From positions 124,001-188,000 of the forward strand of contig NZ_RJVG01000004.1 of the NCBI RefSeq assembly GCF_003752155.1: 64,000 nt of DNA. Reading direction: 5' to 3'. This document shows, piece by piece, positions 37,125-46,337 of this stretch. The notes below the pieces were generated by a model. The model saw only the letters and a program-made list of their open reading frames with translations. It made no database searches and was not told the DNA's origin. How positions within the stretch are numbered: position 1 is the stretch's first letter; every line of letters begins with the position of its first letter. The position numbers were made by a program, and so were the translations under genes. The DNA is from Mobilisporobacter senegalensis (GTDB lineage: Bacteria; Bacillota; Clostridia; Lachnospirales; Lachnospiraceae).

Positions 37125-38339
37125 ATGAGAACATTTGAAAAATCTAAAAAGCTTGATAACGTATGCTACGACATTCGCGGACCGGTGATGGACGAAGCGA
37201 ATCTTATGGTAGCAAGGGGGGAAGATATATTAAAACTAAATATTGGTAATCCGGCTCCATTTCATTTTCATGCCCCTAATAATATTATACATGATATGTC
37301 ATTTAACCTTACCAATGCAGAAGGATATTCTGATTCCAGAGGTATTTTACCAGCAAGGGAAGCAATTATGTCCTATTGTAAATATAAGAATATACCTAAT
37401 GTTGGTCTTGATGATATATATACCGGAAACGGCGTAAGTGAATTAATCGTTATGGCAATGCAGGGATTGCTTGATAATGGAGATGAAATGCTGATTCCTG
37501 CACCTGATTATCCTCTATGGACTGCTGCAGTAAATCTGGCAGGTGGAAAAACAGTTCATTATATGTGTGATGAGCAGGCAGACTGGTATCCAGATCTTCA
37601 GGACATTAAGAATAAAATTACAGATAGAACAAAAGGAATTGTTATAATTAATCCAAATAATCCCACAGGAGCATTATATCCAAAAGAAGTATTAGAAGAA
37701 ATTGTTGAAATAGCCAGACAGAATAATCTTATTATTTTTGCAGATGAAATTTACGACCGTTTAGTGATGGATGGTTTAGAGCATACTTCCATTGCTTCTC
37801 TGGCACCTGATCTTTTTGTCGTATCCTTCAATGGCTTATCAAAATCTCACAGAGTTGCAGGATTCCGCAGTGGATGGATGTGCCTAAGTGGGGATAAATC
37901 AAGAGTAAGAGGATATATTGAAGGAATCAATCTTCTTTCCTCCATGAGACTTTGCTCTAATGTACCATCACAATATATTATTCAGACAGCACTATCACAA
38001 GAGCCAAAAACTGATGAACTATTATTACCTGGTGGCCGAATCTATGAACAAAGAGAATTTATACATAAAGCTATAAATGATATTCCAGGGTTAAGCTCAG
38101 TGAAGCCAAAGGCAGCTTTTTATGTCTTTCCTAAGATAGATGTTAAAAAGTTCAATATCACAGATGACGTAAAATTTACACTGGATTTCCTGAGAGAAAA
38201 GAAAGTTTTATTGGTTCAGGGTACTGGATTTAACTGGAATGCTCCTGACCATTTTAGAGTTGTATATTTACCTGAAATTAATATATTAAAAGATGCAACA
38301 AATCGTTTGGCTGATTTCTTACAGGGATATCAAGGTTAG
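37125..38339 (+). CDS. alaA: Alanine (glutamate-pyruvate) aminotransferase, AlaA-like
   Basis: 404-residue PLP enzyme. Much of the sequence follows E. coli AlaA (YfbQ) as I remember it: EKSKKLDNVCYDIRGPV, LNIGNPAPF, YTGNGVSELIVMAMQ, DEMLIPAPDYPLWTAAV, IINPNNPTGA, FADEIYDR, NGLSKSHRVAGFRSGWM (PLP Lys), and KVLLVQGTGFNW. It would make alanine from pyruvate and glutamate. It is expressed behind a T-box, which fits amino-acid starvation control by tRNA-Ala. The start has GGAAGGAGATC upstream. Confidence 0.9.
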   Translation: MRTFEKSKKLDNVCYDIRGPVMDEANLMVARGEDILKLNIGNPAPFHFHAPNNIIHDMSFNLTNAEGYSDSRGILPAREAIMSYCKYKNIPNVGLDDIYTGNGVSELIVMAMQGLLDNGDEMLIPAPDYPLWTAAVNLAGGKTVHYMCDEQADWYPDLQDIKNKITDRTKGIVIINPNNPTGALYPKEVLEEIVEIARQNNLIIFADEIYDRLVMDGLEHTSIASLAPDLFVVSFNGLSKSHRVAGFRSGWMCLSGDKSRVRGYIEGINLLSSMRLCSNVPSQYIIQTALSQEPKTDELLLPGGRIYEQREFIHKAINDIPGLSSVKPKAAFYVFPKIDVKKFNITDDVKFTLDFLREKKVLLVQGTGFNWNAPDHFRVVYLPEINILKDATNRLADFLQGYQG

Positions 38340-38357
38340 ATAGGAAAGGCAAGATGA

Positions 38358-38395
38358 AATTCAGATGTGGTTCAAACCGCATCTGAATTAAGTGC
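38358..38395. repeat. TTAATTCAG repeat, full hairpin copy, overlapping the dusB 3' end
   Basis: AATTCAGATGTGGTT (38358-38372) pairs with AACCGCATCTGAATT (38375-38389), about 15 pairs with one wobble, in the gap between alaA and convergent dusB. The right arm encodes the last residues and stop codon of DusB. It could end both transcripts although no U-tract is seen. Confidence 0.6.
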
Positions 38396-39355
38396 CACTT
38401 TATACTCTTCCATTAATTTATATAATTGATCCATTGTTTCTATTTCATTCACACGGTTTCTTAATTTAGATGATTTTGGATATCCTGTTGTATACCAGGC
38501 AACATGTTTTCTCATTTCTCTGATTCCAATAAATTCACCTTTGAATTCTATTTGAAGTTCAGCATGACGCATTATCATGTCAATCACTTGGTCTACCGTT
38601 GGCTTATCTTCCAAAACTCCCGTTTCCATATATGCCTTAATCTGATGAAAGAGCCAGGGATTTCCCCTTACCCCTCTTCCAATCATTAGAGCATCACAGC
38701 CGGTATCATTTATCATAGCAATGGCATCTTCCGGAGTAGAGATATCTCCATTTCCTATTACAGGAATAGAAACAGCCTCTTTTACCTGTCTGATAATATC
38801 CCAGTCTGCCTTCCCACTATAATATTGTTCTCTGGTTCTTCCATGTACTGCAATTCCGCTTGCACCATTGGCCTCGATAATTTTTGCGACTTCAACTGCA
38901 TTTACTTCATCTCCCGTAAATCCTTTGCGTATCTTTACAGTAAGTGGTTTACTGATTGCTCTGCTTACTTTATTCACAATTTCACCAATTAATTTAGGAT
39001 TTCTCATTAATGCTGAACCTTCTCCATTATTCACTACTTTTGGAACAGGACAGCCCATGTTGATATCTAAAATGTCAAAATTCCGATTCTCTATCTTTTT
39101 TGCCATCTCACTAAGAATCTTTGGATCTGCTCCAAAAAGCTGAAGTGATACCGGGCGTTCTTCTTCCTTTACTTCTAATAAGCTATCTGTATTCTTATTG
39201 TTATGAAGAATTCCTTTTGCACTGACCATTTCTGTATATATTAAATCAGCACCCTGCTCTTTACACAGCAAACGAAATGGCAGGTCAGTTACCCCTGCCA
39301 TAGGTGCCAATATAAGATTTCCATTTATCTTAATATTACCTATTTGTAGATTCAT
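38372..39355 (-). CDS. dusB: tRNA-dihydrouridine synthase (DusB type)
   Basis: 327-residue FMN-dependent enzyme that reduces uridine to dihydrouridine in the tRNA D-loop. TIM-barrel marks: [55 protein letters not shown] with the catalytic Cys, [25 protein letters not shown], and [12 protein letters not shown]. The C-terminal helical tRNA-binding domain is present. It follows coaX by 38 bp on the minus strand; birA, coaX and dusB are commonly grouped in clostridia. The last codons fall in a repeat arm. Confidence 0.94.
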   Translation of the reverse strand: MNLQIGNIKINGNLILAPMAGVTDLPFRLLCKEQGADLIYTEMVSAKGILHNNKNTDSLLEVKEEERPVSLQLFGADPKILSEMAKKIENRNFDILDINMGCPVPKVVNNGEGSALMRNPKLIGEIVNKVSRAISKPLTVKIRKGFTGDEVNAVEVAKIIEANGASGIAVHGRTREQYYSGKADWDIIRQVKEAVSIPVIGNGDISTPEDAIAMINDTGCDALMIGRGVRGNPWLFHQIKAYMETGVLEDKPTVDQVIDMIMRHAELQIEFKGEFIGIREMRKHVAWYTTGYPKSSKLRNRVNEIETMDQLYKLMEEYKVALNSDAV

Positions 39356-39393
39356 TTGTTCTCCTATATCTTAAGGTTCTTCTGTAAAAACCT

Positions 39394-40164
39394 TTATCCT
39401 TTACTTCTATTGTAGATCAGGCGAAGTCCATTTAAGGTCAAATGTGGATCATAGATCTGAATGGTATCCGTAGAGTCAGAAATAATTTTACCAAGTCCGC
39501 CGGTAGCAACTACTTTAAGATTATGAATTCCTGATTCCTCTTTTATCTTATTAATGATATATTCTGTCTGTCCAATACAACCATATATCAGCCCTGCCTG
39601 CATACTGGTAATGGTATCTTTTGCAAGGATAGATTTGGGCTTCTCTATTTCAATCTCCGGCAGTTTTGCAGTTTCCCTCCATAATGCATTGGCAGAAATA
39701 CGAATTCCCGGACTGGTGATACCTGCTGCAAATGAACCGTCCTCTAAAATAAGATCATAAGTGGTAGCCGTTCCAAAGTCAATAACAATAATTGGTCCAC
39801 CATATAATTCCAAGCCGCCAACCGCGTCTACAATACGATCTGTGCCAATTTCTTTCGGATTTCCGGTAATTATCTTAATACCCGTTTTTGTTCCTACTCC
39901 AACAATCATTGGTTTTATTTCCAGATATTTGATGATCCCGCTTGTTAAAGACCACATAATATTTGGAACAACAGATGCAATGATGACATCTTCTATCTCT
40001 TTTATCTGAATATTCTTAATCAACAGGATATCTCTTAAAAAGATTCCATATTCATCGGAAGTCCTTGGCATGGTTGTTGTCATCCGATAGGTTGCAAGCA
40101 GTTTCTCTTCTTGAAATAATCCCAGCGTAATGTTTGTATTGCCAACATCTACTACTAATAACAT
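39394..40164 (-). CDS. coaX: Type III pantothenate kinase
   Basis: 256-residue enzyme for the first step of CoA synthesis, of the CoaX type that is insensitive to CoA feedback. The ASKHA-fold phosphate loops are [12 protein letters not shown] at the start and [13 protein letters not shown] mid-protein; the family motif [11 protein letters not shown] and the late TGGLGKII are present. It sits between a Dabb protein and dusB on the minus strand. Confidence 0.95.
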   Translation of the reverse strand: MLLVVDVGNTNITLGLFQEEKLLATYRMTTTMPRTSDEYGIFLRDILLIKNIQIKEIEDVIIASVVPNIMWSLTSGIIKYLEIKPMIVGVGTKTGIKIITGNPKEIGTDRIVDAVGGLELYGGPIIVIDFGTATTYDLILEDGSFAAGITSPGIRISANALWRETAKLPEIEIEKPKSILAKDTITSMQAGLIYGCIGQTEYIINKIKEESGIHNLKVVATGGLGKIISDSTDTIQIYDPHLTLNGLRLIYNRSKG

Positions 40165-40176
40165 AAGTTCACCTCA

Positions 40177-40482
40177 TTATATTATATAGTCAACACAAGC
40201 TCTGCCAGTTTTTACTTTGACGATATAAGCGCCGACCTTTTTATGCTCAGGGTGTACTACATAAGTGTTTAAATCTTCAAATGTCTCAAAATCTACAATT
40301 AGACAAAGAGTAAAGTTAGTATCGTCTGCATCTTTATTATTGATTCCAACTTCCATTCTCTGAATCACATCTATCGTATCTTGAAGTGCTAATAAACTTT
40401 CCTTAATAATTTCTGCATTTTCTAAAGCATTCTTACCTTCCGCTTCTTTTGCAAGTTCAAACAGAACAACATGTCTTACCAT
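40177..40482 (-). CDS. Dabb (stress-responsive alpha-beta barrel) domain protein
   Basis: 101-residue protein: MVRHVVLFELAKEAEGK at the start, a middle helix, and TYVVHPEHKKVGAYIV near the end, the pattern of dimeric ferredoxin-like Dabb proteins. Function is unknown. The start at 40480-40482 is taken from the family opening and the AAAGGA site 8 bp upstream. It ends 13 bp before coaX, so the two are probably co-transcribed. Confidence 0.8.
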   Translation of the reverse strand: MVRHVVLFELAKEAEGKNALENAEIIKESLLALQDTIDVIQRMEVGINNKDADDTNFTLCLIVDFETFEDLNTYVVHPEHKKVGAYIVKVKTGRACVDYII

Positions 40483-40516
40483 CTTTTGCTTCCTTTCTTC
40501 TTTCAATATAATTTAG

Positions 40517-40557
40517 ATGACTGGGAAATCCAGAAAATTGAATGATTTCCCAATTAC
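40517..40557 (-). repeat. Hairpin related to the GGTAATTGCGAAACT family
   Basis: On the minus strand GGTAATTGGGAAATC opens a hairpin closed by GATTTCCCAGTCATC. The 5' end resembles AGGTAATTGCGAAACTATT of the element at 14004. It begins at the stop codon of the 115-residue gene. No U-tract is seen, so its role as a terminator is unsure. Confidence 0.45.
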
Positions 40558-40901
40558 CTGTCTCCTATATTATCTGCATCTTCTCCTAAAAAAAATACTT
40601 TATAATATAATTCTAAAGATTCCAGAAGTTCTTTTTTATTTTTCTGTAGCTCTTTTATCTTTAGAACACTTCCAATCTCATCAAAAAGCAAATCACCTTC
40701 ATCGGAGGATACTTGAAATATCAGTGTTCCATCTTCTTCATATTCTAATGTTAATATACCACCGATATCTTCCGTATATAAAACACACATTACTTTAAGT
40801 TCATCCCTGATTGCTTCTGGAAGACCATTAAAATCTTCATTTAAGAAATATTTCTGTTCATAAGCACTGGAAGCGCACAAAACGATATTCTCCTGATACA
40901 T
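40554..40901 (-). CDS. Uncharacterised small protein (DUF6145-like)
   Basis: 115 residues, acidic, no membrane segment. The pattern MYQENIVLCASSAYEQKYFLNEDFNGLPEAIRDELKV, then CVLYTEDIGGILTLEYEEDGTL and LFDEIGSVLKIKELQ, recalls a small family I know as DUF6145 from Lachnospiraceae (not checked). Function unknown. It lies between the LiaF-like gene and the Dabb gene on the minus strand. Confidence 0.75.
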   Translation of the reverse strand: MYQENIVLCASSAYEQKYFLNEDFNGLPEAIRDELKVMCVLYTEDIGGILTLEYEEDGTLIFQVSSDEGDLLFDEIGSVLKIKELQKNKKELLESLELYYKVFFLGEDADNIGDR

Positions 40902-40924
40902 GCTCTTCTCCTTTGTTATAAATA

Positions 40925-41608
40925 CTATTTAATATCAATTCCACCAAGAATACAAGTGGCATTAATATATAATACCGGAATCTGTCTTCCATCTGAACTT
41001 GTTGGTGTACTTGCTTTATTTTCTACGCCGCCAAGTATTGGTGTACAATCCACTTCCACTTTAACATTACTTGGAACAAAAATGTCAATTCCTCCAAATG
41101 CAGCCGAAGCATCAATTACCGCATCTGATGTAACAATTGCATTTCTAAGATCCATTTCTATTGCTCCAAAGGCAACTGATATTGATGCTCCTGTAAATTC
41201 CTGATTATCAAAACGTATATTTCTTCCACCAAAGAATGCGGAATAATTTTTATTTCCTGAATTAGAAGCATATTCTGTATTAAATTGATGTGGTTTATAC
41301 GTTCTCTTGAATATCATACTAAGACCAATCATTAGAAAAATAAGAGCGATCATTAATTTACCAAACATCTGCCATTCAATAATATCCTGAGCAGAAAGTA
41401 ACAGCAATATACCTACACCTAACCCGATCACTGCAGAAGTTCTGTTATTTCTGTGAAATAGCTCTACAAAACTTGGTATGATAATAAATAAAGTCCACCA
41501 TCCATCAAAGAAGATATCAAAATCATATCCAAATGCTTTTAAAACAATGGAAAGCGCTAGTGCAATAAATATCAGACCTATAATGATACCTGACAAGGAT
41601 CTATTCAT
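40925..41608 (-). CDS. LiaF-like membrane protein
   Basis: 227 residues. The N-terminal half has about four membrane helices in two short hairpins (IIIGLIFIALALSIVLKAF; WWTLFIIIPSFVELF; IGLGVGILLLLSAQDII; LMIALIFLMIGLSMIF). The C-terminal half is a soluble beta-helix domain with repeated aGGIDIFVPSNVKVE-type strands, as in LiaF and YvqF proteins that monitor cell-envelope stress. No LiaRS two-component genes are nearby, so its partner is unclear. Confidence 0.82.
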   Translation of the reverse strand: MNRSLSGIIIGLIFIALALSIVLKAFGYDFDIFFDGWWTLFIIIPSFVELFHRNNRTSAVIGLGVGILLLLSAQDIIEWQMFGKLMIALIFLMIGLSMIFKRTYKPHQFNTEYASNSGNKNYSAFFGGRNIRFDNQEFTGASISVAFGAIEMDLRNAIVTSDAVIDASAAFGGIDIFVPSNVKVEVDCTPILGGVENKASTPTSSDGRQIPVLYINATCILGGIDIK

Positions 41609-41688
41609 AGATACCCCTCCTAATAAAAATTTAACTACTATAGTTTATGCAATATTATATGCCATATAGCAAAAAATGGCAAGTTAAA

Positions 41689-42669
41689 TTATATGTATCC
41701 ATAAATTCCACGAACGGAAACTTCTCCTGAAAATACATTCTTTTCTTCTCCATCCTTTGTTCTTATACGTAATTCTCCATTTTTATTAATGCCAAGTGCA
41801 ATAGCTTCGTATTTTTGCCCAGCCTCTATAATAACTACCTCTTTATTTATACTGACCAAATATTTATTATAATCTTTCATTAGTCCTTCGAGATCACATG
41901 TTTCCATAAAAATATTATAGTTTAGTTCAAATTCTTTCATAATAGCCGCGATTAATTCAGAACGAAGAACTCTGCTGCCGCATTCTTTTTCTATTGAAGT
42001 AGCTGTCAGTTTTAATTCCTCAGGAAATTCCATTGTGTTTATATTAATTCCAATTCCAACAACTAAATGATTGATATAATCAAACTCTGTACTCATTTCC
42101 GTTAGAATACCACAAATCTTCTTTCCATTAATTACAATATCATTGGGCCATTTGATTAAACAATTTGCGCCGTATAGTTTTTGAATTGCCTTACAGACGG
42201 ACAGTCCGGCAACCAGAGTGATCATTGAAGCATCCGCAGGTTTTATACCGGGCTTTAGAACCAGTGTCATCCAGACACCTGAGCCTTTTGGAGAATCCCA
42301 ATCTCTCCCTCTTCTGCCTTTTCCCTGAATCTGTCGATCAGCGACTACTAAAATACCATGGGAATCCATTTCTTCTCCAAGTTTTTTAGCATATATATTG
42401 GTGGAGTCAATTTCGTCAAAATACACTACCTTTTTCCCAAAAACTTCTGTATCCATCTGGCTCTCAATCTCTTCCCTGGATAAGATATCCGGCTTGTCTA
42501 ATAGCTTATATCCTTTCTTGGAAACCGATTCGATTTCATAACCTTCTTCTTTTAGCTGGTTCATTACTTTCCATACAGCTGTCCTGGATACTCCCAGGCC
42601 CTTACATAATTCCTGCCCTGAAACATATTCCTTATTATTTTTAAGTATTTTGAGGATTTCTTTTTTCAT
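41689..42669 (-). CDS. birA: Bifunctional biotin ligase / biotin operon repressor
   Basis: 326 residues. The N-terminal winged HTH (KKEILKILKNNKEYVSGQELCKGLGVSRTAVWKVMNQLKEEGYEI) is followed by the biotin-protein ligase domain with GKGRRGRDWDSPKGSGVWMTLVL, IKWPNDIVINGKKICGILTE, and the C-terminal SH3-like cap. The HTH means it can also repress biotin genes. The start at 42667-42669 has GGAG 6 bp upstream; a 17-codon extension is less likely. Confidence 0.95.
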   Translation of the reverse strand: MKKEILKILKNNKEYVSGQELCKGLGVSRTAVWKVMNQLKEEGYEIESVSKKGYKLLDKPDILSREEIESQMDTEVFGKKVVYFDEIDSTNIYAKKLGEEMDSHGILVVADRQIQGKGRRGRDWDSPKGSGVWMTLVLKPGIKPADASMITLVAGLSVCKAIQKLYGANCLIKWPNDIVINGKKICGILTEMSTEFDYINHLVVGIGININTMEFPEELKLTATSIEKECGSRVLRSELIAAIMKEFELNYNIFMETCDLEGLMKDYNKYLVSINKEVVIIEAGQKYEAIALGINKNGELRIRTKDGEEKNVFSGEVSVRGIYGYI

Positions 42670-42750
42670 ATATTTCTCCAAACCAACGATATTCAAACTT
42701 GTTTTCTTTATATCTGGCACAAACTTTATATGTGAAGTATTTATTTTCTC

Positions 42751-44115
42751 CTACTTCCTATCATTTAATGGGTTGTATTCTGAATGTTTCGCTACACTCT
42801 TATAAGCCGGTCTTATTATTTTACCTTCATTAATTAATTCTTCTAAACGATGTGCGCTCCATCCGGCAATTCTTGCAATTGCAAAAATTGGTGTATATAA
42901 CTCAAGAGGCAATCCAAGCATACTATATACAAAACCACTGTAAAAATCTACATTTGCACTAACGCCTTTATAGATTTTTCTTTCTTTGGCAATCACTTCA
43001 GGTGCCAGACGTTCAACTATGGAATATAACTTAAATTCTTTATTCAAGCCTTTTTCTTCAGATAAGCTCTGGACAAAGCCTTTAAAGATTTCAGCTCTAG
43101 GATCGGAGATAGAATAGACTGCATGGCCCATTCCATAAATTAAGCCGGCATTGTCAAATGCTTTCTTATTGAGTAAGTCAACAAGATATTGTCTTACTTC
43201 ATCTTCATTTTCCCAATCTTTTACCTTTTGCTTCATATCTTCAAACATCTTAACTACTTTAATATTGGCACCGCCATGTTTTGGTCCTTTTAAAGAGCCA
43301 AGAGCTGCGGCGATGGTAGAATACGTATCTGTACCAGAGGATGTTACTACACGAGTGGTAAATGTGGAGTTATTACCACCGCCGTGTTCTGCATGTAATA
43401 CAAGAGCGATATCAAGAATCTTAGCTTCTAGTTCACTATATTTACTATCAGCTCTAAGTAAATGCAGGATATTTTCTGCAGTAGAAAGTTCTGGCTTTGG
43501 AGCGTGAATAAACAGACTATTGCCGTCATGGTAATGGCTGTATGCCTGATATCCATATACAGATAGCACTGGGAATAGGGCAATCAGTTGTAAACTTTGG
43601 CGAAGCACATTTGATATTGACGTATCCTCTGCCTTATCATCATAAGAATAAAGTGTCAGGACACTTCTTGCTAAAGTATTCATCATATCAGGGCTTGGTG
43701 CTTTCATTATAATATCTCTTACAAAACTTGTTGGTAAAGTTCTATAATCTGCTAAAAGTTTCATCAGATCATCTAACTGGCCTTCGTTCGGTAATTTTCC
43801 AAATAAAAGAAGATATACTGTTTCTTCGAAACCAAACCTCTTTTCTTTTATGAAACCACCTACAATATCTTCTATATCTACTCCTCTGTAATATAATTTA
43901 CCTTCGCAAGGTACTAGATCACTATCAACGATGGAATAAGAACGGACTTCAGAAACTTCTGTTAATCCTGCAAGTACTCCTTTTCCACTAATATCACGCA
44001 GACCTCTTTTCACCTCATATTTTCCATAAAGTTCTGGATCCACTTGACTATTTTCTCTGCAAAGTTCTGCTAATTTTATTATCTCTGGTGTTATTTCTGA
44101 ATAGTTATTTTGCAT
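42751..44115 (-). CDS. gltA: Citrate synthase
   Basis: Condenses oxaloacetate and acetyl-CoA to citrate, in this kind of anaerobe chiefly for glutamate synthesis. The 454 residues contain the catalytic His in LHAEHGGGNNSTFTTRVV, GSLKGPKHGGANIKV, the second active-site His in YGMGHAVYSISDPRA, and a late YSGFVYSMLGLP. It is of the longer form common in Lachnospiraceae. The start at 44113-44115 follows GAAAGGAGAG; an upstream in-frame ATG lies in the leader and lacks a site. It has a clear promoter upstream. Confidence 0.94.
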   Translation of the reverse strand: MQNNYSEITPEIIKLAELCRENSQVDPELYGKYEVKRGLRDISGKGVLAGLTEVSEVRSYSIVDSDLVPCEGKLYYRGVDIEDIVGGFIKEKRFGFEETVYLLLFGKLPNEGQLDDLMKLLADYRTLPTSFVRDIIMKAPSPDMMNTLARSVLTLYSYDDKAEDTSISNVLRQSLQLIALFPVLSVYGYQAYSHYHDGNSLFIHAPKPELSTAENILHLLRADSKYSELEAKILDIALVLHAEHGGGNNSTFTTRVVTSSGTDTYSTIAAALGSLKGPKHGGANIKVVKMFEDMKQKVKDWENEDEVRQYLVDLLNKKAFDNAGLIYGMGHAVYSISDPRAEIFKGFVQSLSEEKGLNKEFKLYSIVERLAPEVIAKERKIYKGVSANVDFYSGFVYSMLGLPLELYTPIFAIARIAGWSAHRLEELINEGKIIRPAYKSVAKHSEYNPLNDRK

Positions 44116-44198
44116 AAAATCTCTCCTTTCAAAAATGACAAGCCCAAATAACATTACATGTAATTTAACTTTGTCCTTATTTACAGTTACACCTCTTA

Positions 44199-44227
44199 AG
44201 TATACCACAAATTTGATATTTTACCAA
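44199..44227 (-). promoter_or_regulatory. Promoter of the citrate synthase gene
   Basis: On the minus strand TTGGTA (44227-44222), 17 bp, TATACT (44204-44199) preceded by TGG, an extended -10. A perfect 12-bp palindrome ATTACATGTAAT (44154-44165) lies in the leader. The remaining gap to 44439 holds only a start-less reading frame of about 48 codons (to about 44363), probably chance or a remnant. Confidence 0.6.
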
Positions 44228-44439
44228 AGTTTATTTCATTTTAGGATTCAATACAGGAGGATATGAAATTAGAATAGGTGATACGATTATAGGTGAAGAA
44301 CCACATTCAGCTGATAATTTAAAAAGAGAGTCGAAAAATGGTGAAAATTTCATAGTCCCCTAATGTAATTAAGATTTATCAATCTGCCGATATAATATTT
44401 ATCGGGTTACATCGGCACTTATGAATAGGAGTGATTATT

Positions 44440-45147
44440 TTGAAAGAAAACAAATTAACATTTGAACAAAAGAGAATAGATAAGGATCTTTACATAATAT
44501 TAGCCTCTGCCCTGATAATTCTTGGTCTATATACAGTATTCCAAAATAAAATCATGATTTTTGTAAATGATATAACTACACATATATTACTAAGAACATT
44601 TGTAAGCACATTATTTCAGTTTGGTACTGCCGGTCTGGGGATTACATTAGTTGCAGTTCTTAGGAAAGAAAACTTTTTTACCTATGGATTAAAAAAGAAA
44701 GGTGCATTCCTTTCAATACTTTTTAGCACACTATGTTTCTTGCCCCATCTTATCTTTTTATTTGCCACAGATCAGGTGCTCTATTATTTACCATTTCAGT
44801 CTGTATGGGTGACAAGAGAAGTATTAGAAAGCAGTTTTCCTGTAAATATTATAGGACTGGTATTGGTCACAGCAGCCTGGGGGTTTTTTGAAGGATTTAA
44901 CTATGTATTTATCTGCGATAAGATCAATAAAAGATATCCAAATAAAAATAGATGGTTCAATCACGGAGCTATTATTTGTGCTATAATGTGCGTTCTTATA
45001 CATGGAATGATAGGTGTAACACCAAGGAATATCATTGAGATGATTACTGTATTAATTATAATCTATGGAATGTTAATGGTAAAAGAAATCACAGAAAATG
45101 CCTGGGGATGCGTATTCATTTTCGTGTTTTTCTGGAATGCATTCTAG
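44440..45147 (+). CDS. Polytopic membrane protein, possibly a degenerate CPBP-type protease
   Basis: 235 residues with about six membrane helices. Segments WGFFEGFNYVFICDKIN, RWFNHGAIICAIMCVLIHG and FFWNAF resemble the order of the three motifs of the CPBP (CAAX protease/bacteriocin-processing) family, but the first motif has one Glu in place of EExxxR, so activity is uncertain. The start taken is TTG at 44440-44442, with AGGAG at 44427-44431; a GTG at 44431 would overlap that site. No bacteriocin genes are nearby. Confidence 0.6.
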   Translation: MKENKLTFEQKRIDKDLYIILASALIILGLYTVFQNKIMIFVNDITTHILLRTFVSTLFQFGTAGLGITLVAVLRKENFFTYGLKKKGAFLSILFSTLCFLPHLIFLFATDQVLYYLPFQSVWVTREVLESSFPVNIIGLVLVTAAWGFFEGFNYVFICDKINKRYPNKNRWFNHGAIICAIMCVLIHGMIGVTPRNIIEMITVLIIIYGMLMVKEITENAWGCVFIFVFFWNAF

Positions 45148-45159
45148 CGGAATAATAAT

Positions 45160-45262
45160 CATTTGGGTGTCGTCCGGCCGAGGATGGTGTTCATGTTGAG
45201 TCAAGACTCTTAAGAAAAATGCAAGTCGATGACTTGCATTTTTCTTAATTTAGAGGCTTGTA
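45160..45262. repeat. Structured element, second copy (truncated)
   Basis: Shares TTTGGGYGTCGNCCGGCCGAGGATGGTGTTCA and then GTCAAGACTCT and TTAGAGGCTTGTA with 33860-33958. The apical stem (45210-45227 with 45231-45248) is perfect over 18 bp but differs in sequence: ATGCAAG/CTTGCAT here, ATGTAAG/CTTACAT in the first copy, a compensatory pair change. The 3' half is missing; the sequence rejoins at AGCGTCATAT (45262-45271, also 34037-34046). It lies between convergent membrane-protein and argF genes. Confidence 0.72.
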
Positions 45263-45288
45263 GCGTCATATCTGAATAACAAAAATCA

Positions 45289-46224
45289 TCAATTCCCCAA
45301 AGTCGCAACCATAACAGCTTTAATAGTATGCATACGGTTTTCTGCTTCATCAAATATTATTCTGTCAAATTTTTCGAAGATTTCTTCTGTTACTTCGTTT
45401 CCTTTTACTGCCGGCAGACAATGTAAGAAAATAGTATTCACATTACCTGTCATTTGGAATAACTCCTTATTCACCTGGTAAGGTTTTAAAAGAGCAATAC
45501 GTTCTGCCGCAAGGTCTTCCTCTCCCATGGAGCACCAGACATCCGTATATATAGCGTCAGCTCCTTTTACTGCTTCTAACTGATCAGATATGGTAATTGT
45601 ACTCTGGGATTCTTTTGCATATTCTTTGCAAACGTTTAGTAATTCATCTGCAGGCCATAAAGATTTTGGAGCTAATATGGTAAAATTAATGCCTACTTTA
45701 GAACATCCAATCATTAAGCTGTTTGCCATATTATTTCTGCCGTCTCCTGCATATACAAGATTCAGGCCCTTTAGAAACCCAAATTCTTCTTTCAAAGTTA
45801 GAAAATCAGCTAAAATCTGTGTTGGATGGTAAGTATCCGTAAGGCCATTCCAAACTGGTACTCCACTGTACTTTGCCAGCTTTTCCACGGTGTCCTGCTT
45901 AAATCCCCGAAACTCTATACCATCGAACATTCTTCCTAATACTTTTGCAGTATCCTCTACACTTTCTTTATGCCCTAATTGAATGTCATCCTTACCTAAA
46001 TATTCCGGATGACCACCCTCATCAATACACCCTACTGTAAATGCACATCTTGTTCTTGTAGAAGGTTTTTCAAAAATAAGGGCAATATTTTTTCCTTTTA
46101 AATGATTTCCTGTAATGCCCTTTTTCTTATTCTCTTTTAATTCAGCTGCTAAATCTACAAGATATTCTATCTCTTGTGAAGTAAAATCCTTAAGTGTCAA
46201 AAAACTTCTTCCTTTTAAATTCAT
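45289..46224 (-). CDS. argF: Ornithine carbamoyltransferase
   Basis: 311-residue cytoplasmic enzyme converting ornithine and carbamoyl phosphate to citrulline for arginine synthesis. The carbamoyl-phosphate loop is [11 protein letters not shown], then [44 protein letters not shown], and [14 protein letters not shown] with the ornithine-site Cys. It is slightly shorter than the usual 330 residues through a short C-terminus. Other arg genes are absent here. A promoter with a possible ArgR box lies upstream. Confidence 0.93.
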   Translation of the reverse strand: MNLKGRSFLTLKDFTSQEIEYLVDLAAELKENKKKGITGNHLKGKNIALIFEKPSTRTRCAFTVGCIDEGGHPEYLGKDDIQLGHKESVEDTAKVLGRMFDGIEFRGFKQDTVEKLAKYSGVPVWNGLTDTYHPTQILADFLTLKEEFGFLKGLNLVYAGDGRNNMANSLMIGCSKVGINFTILAPKSLWPADELLNVCKEYAKESQSTITISDQLEAVKGADAIYTDVWCSMGEEDLAAERIALLKPYQVNKELFQMTGNVNTIFLHCLPAVKGNEVTEEIFEKFDRIIFDEAENRMHTIKAVMVATLGN

Positions 46225-46282
46225 ATTATTAACCTCCCAAGCTGGACTATCGTATTTAAGTATTAATATTTATACTGTTAAA

Positions 46283-46322
46283 TGTTTATTTATACATTAC
46301 TATTAATCTTGTGTTTTGTCAA
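46283..46322 (-). promoter_or_regulatory. argF promoter with possible ArgR box
   Basis: On the minus strand TTGACA (46322-46317), 17 bp, TAATGT (46299-46294). Overlapping the -10 is TGTATAAATAAACA (46296-46283), which matches 11 of 14 positions of the ARG-box core TGAATWWWWATTCA. Placement suits arginine repression. Confidence 0.4.
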
Positions 46323-46337
46323 CTAATAAAGTGAAAC

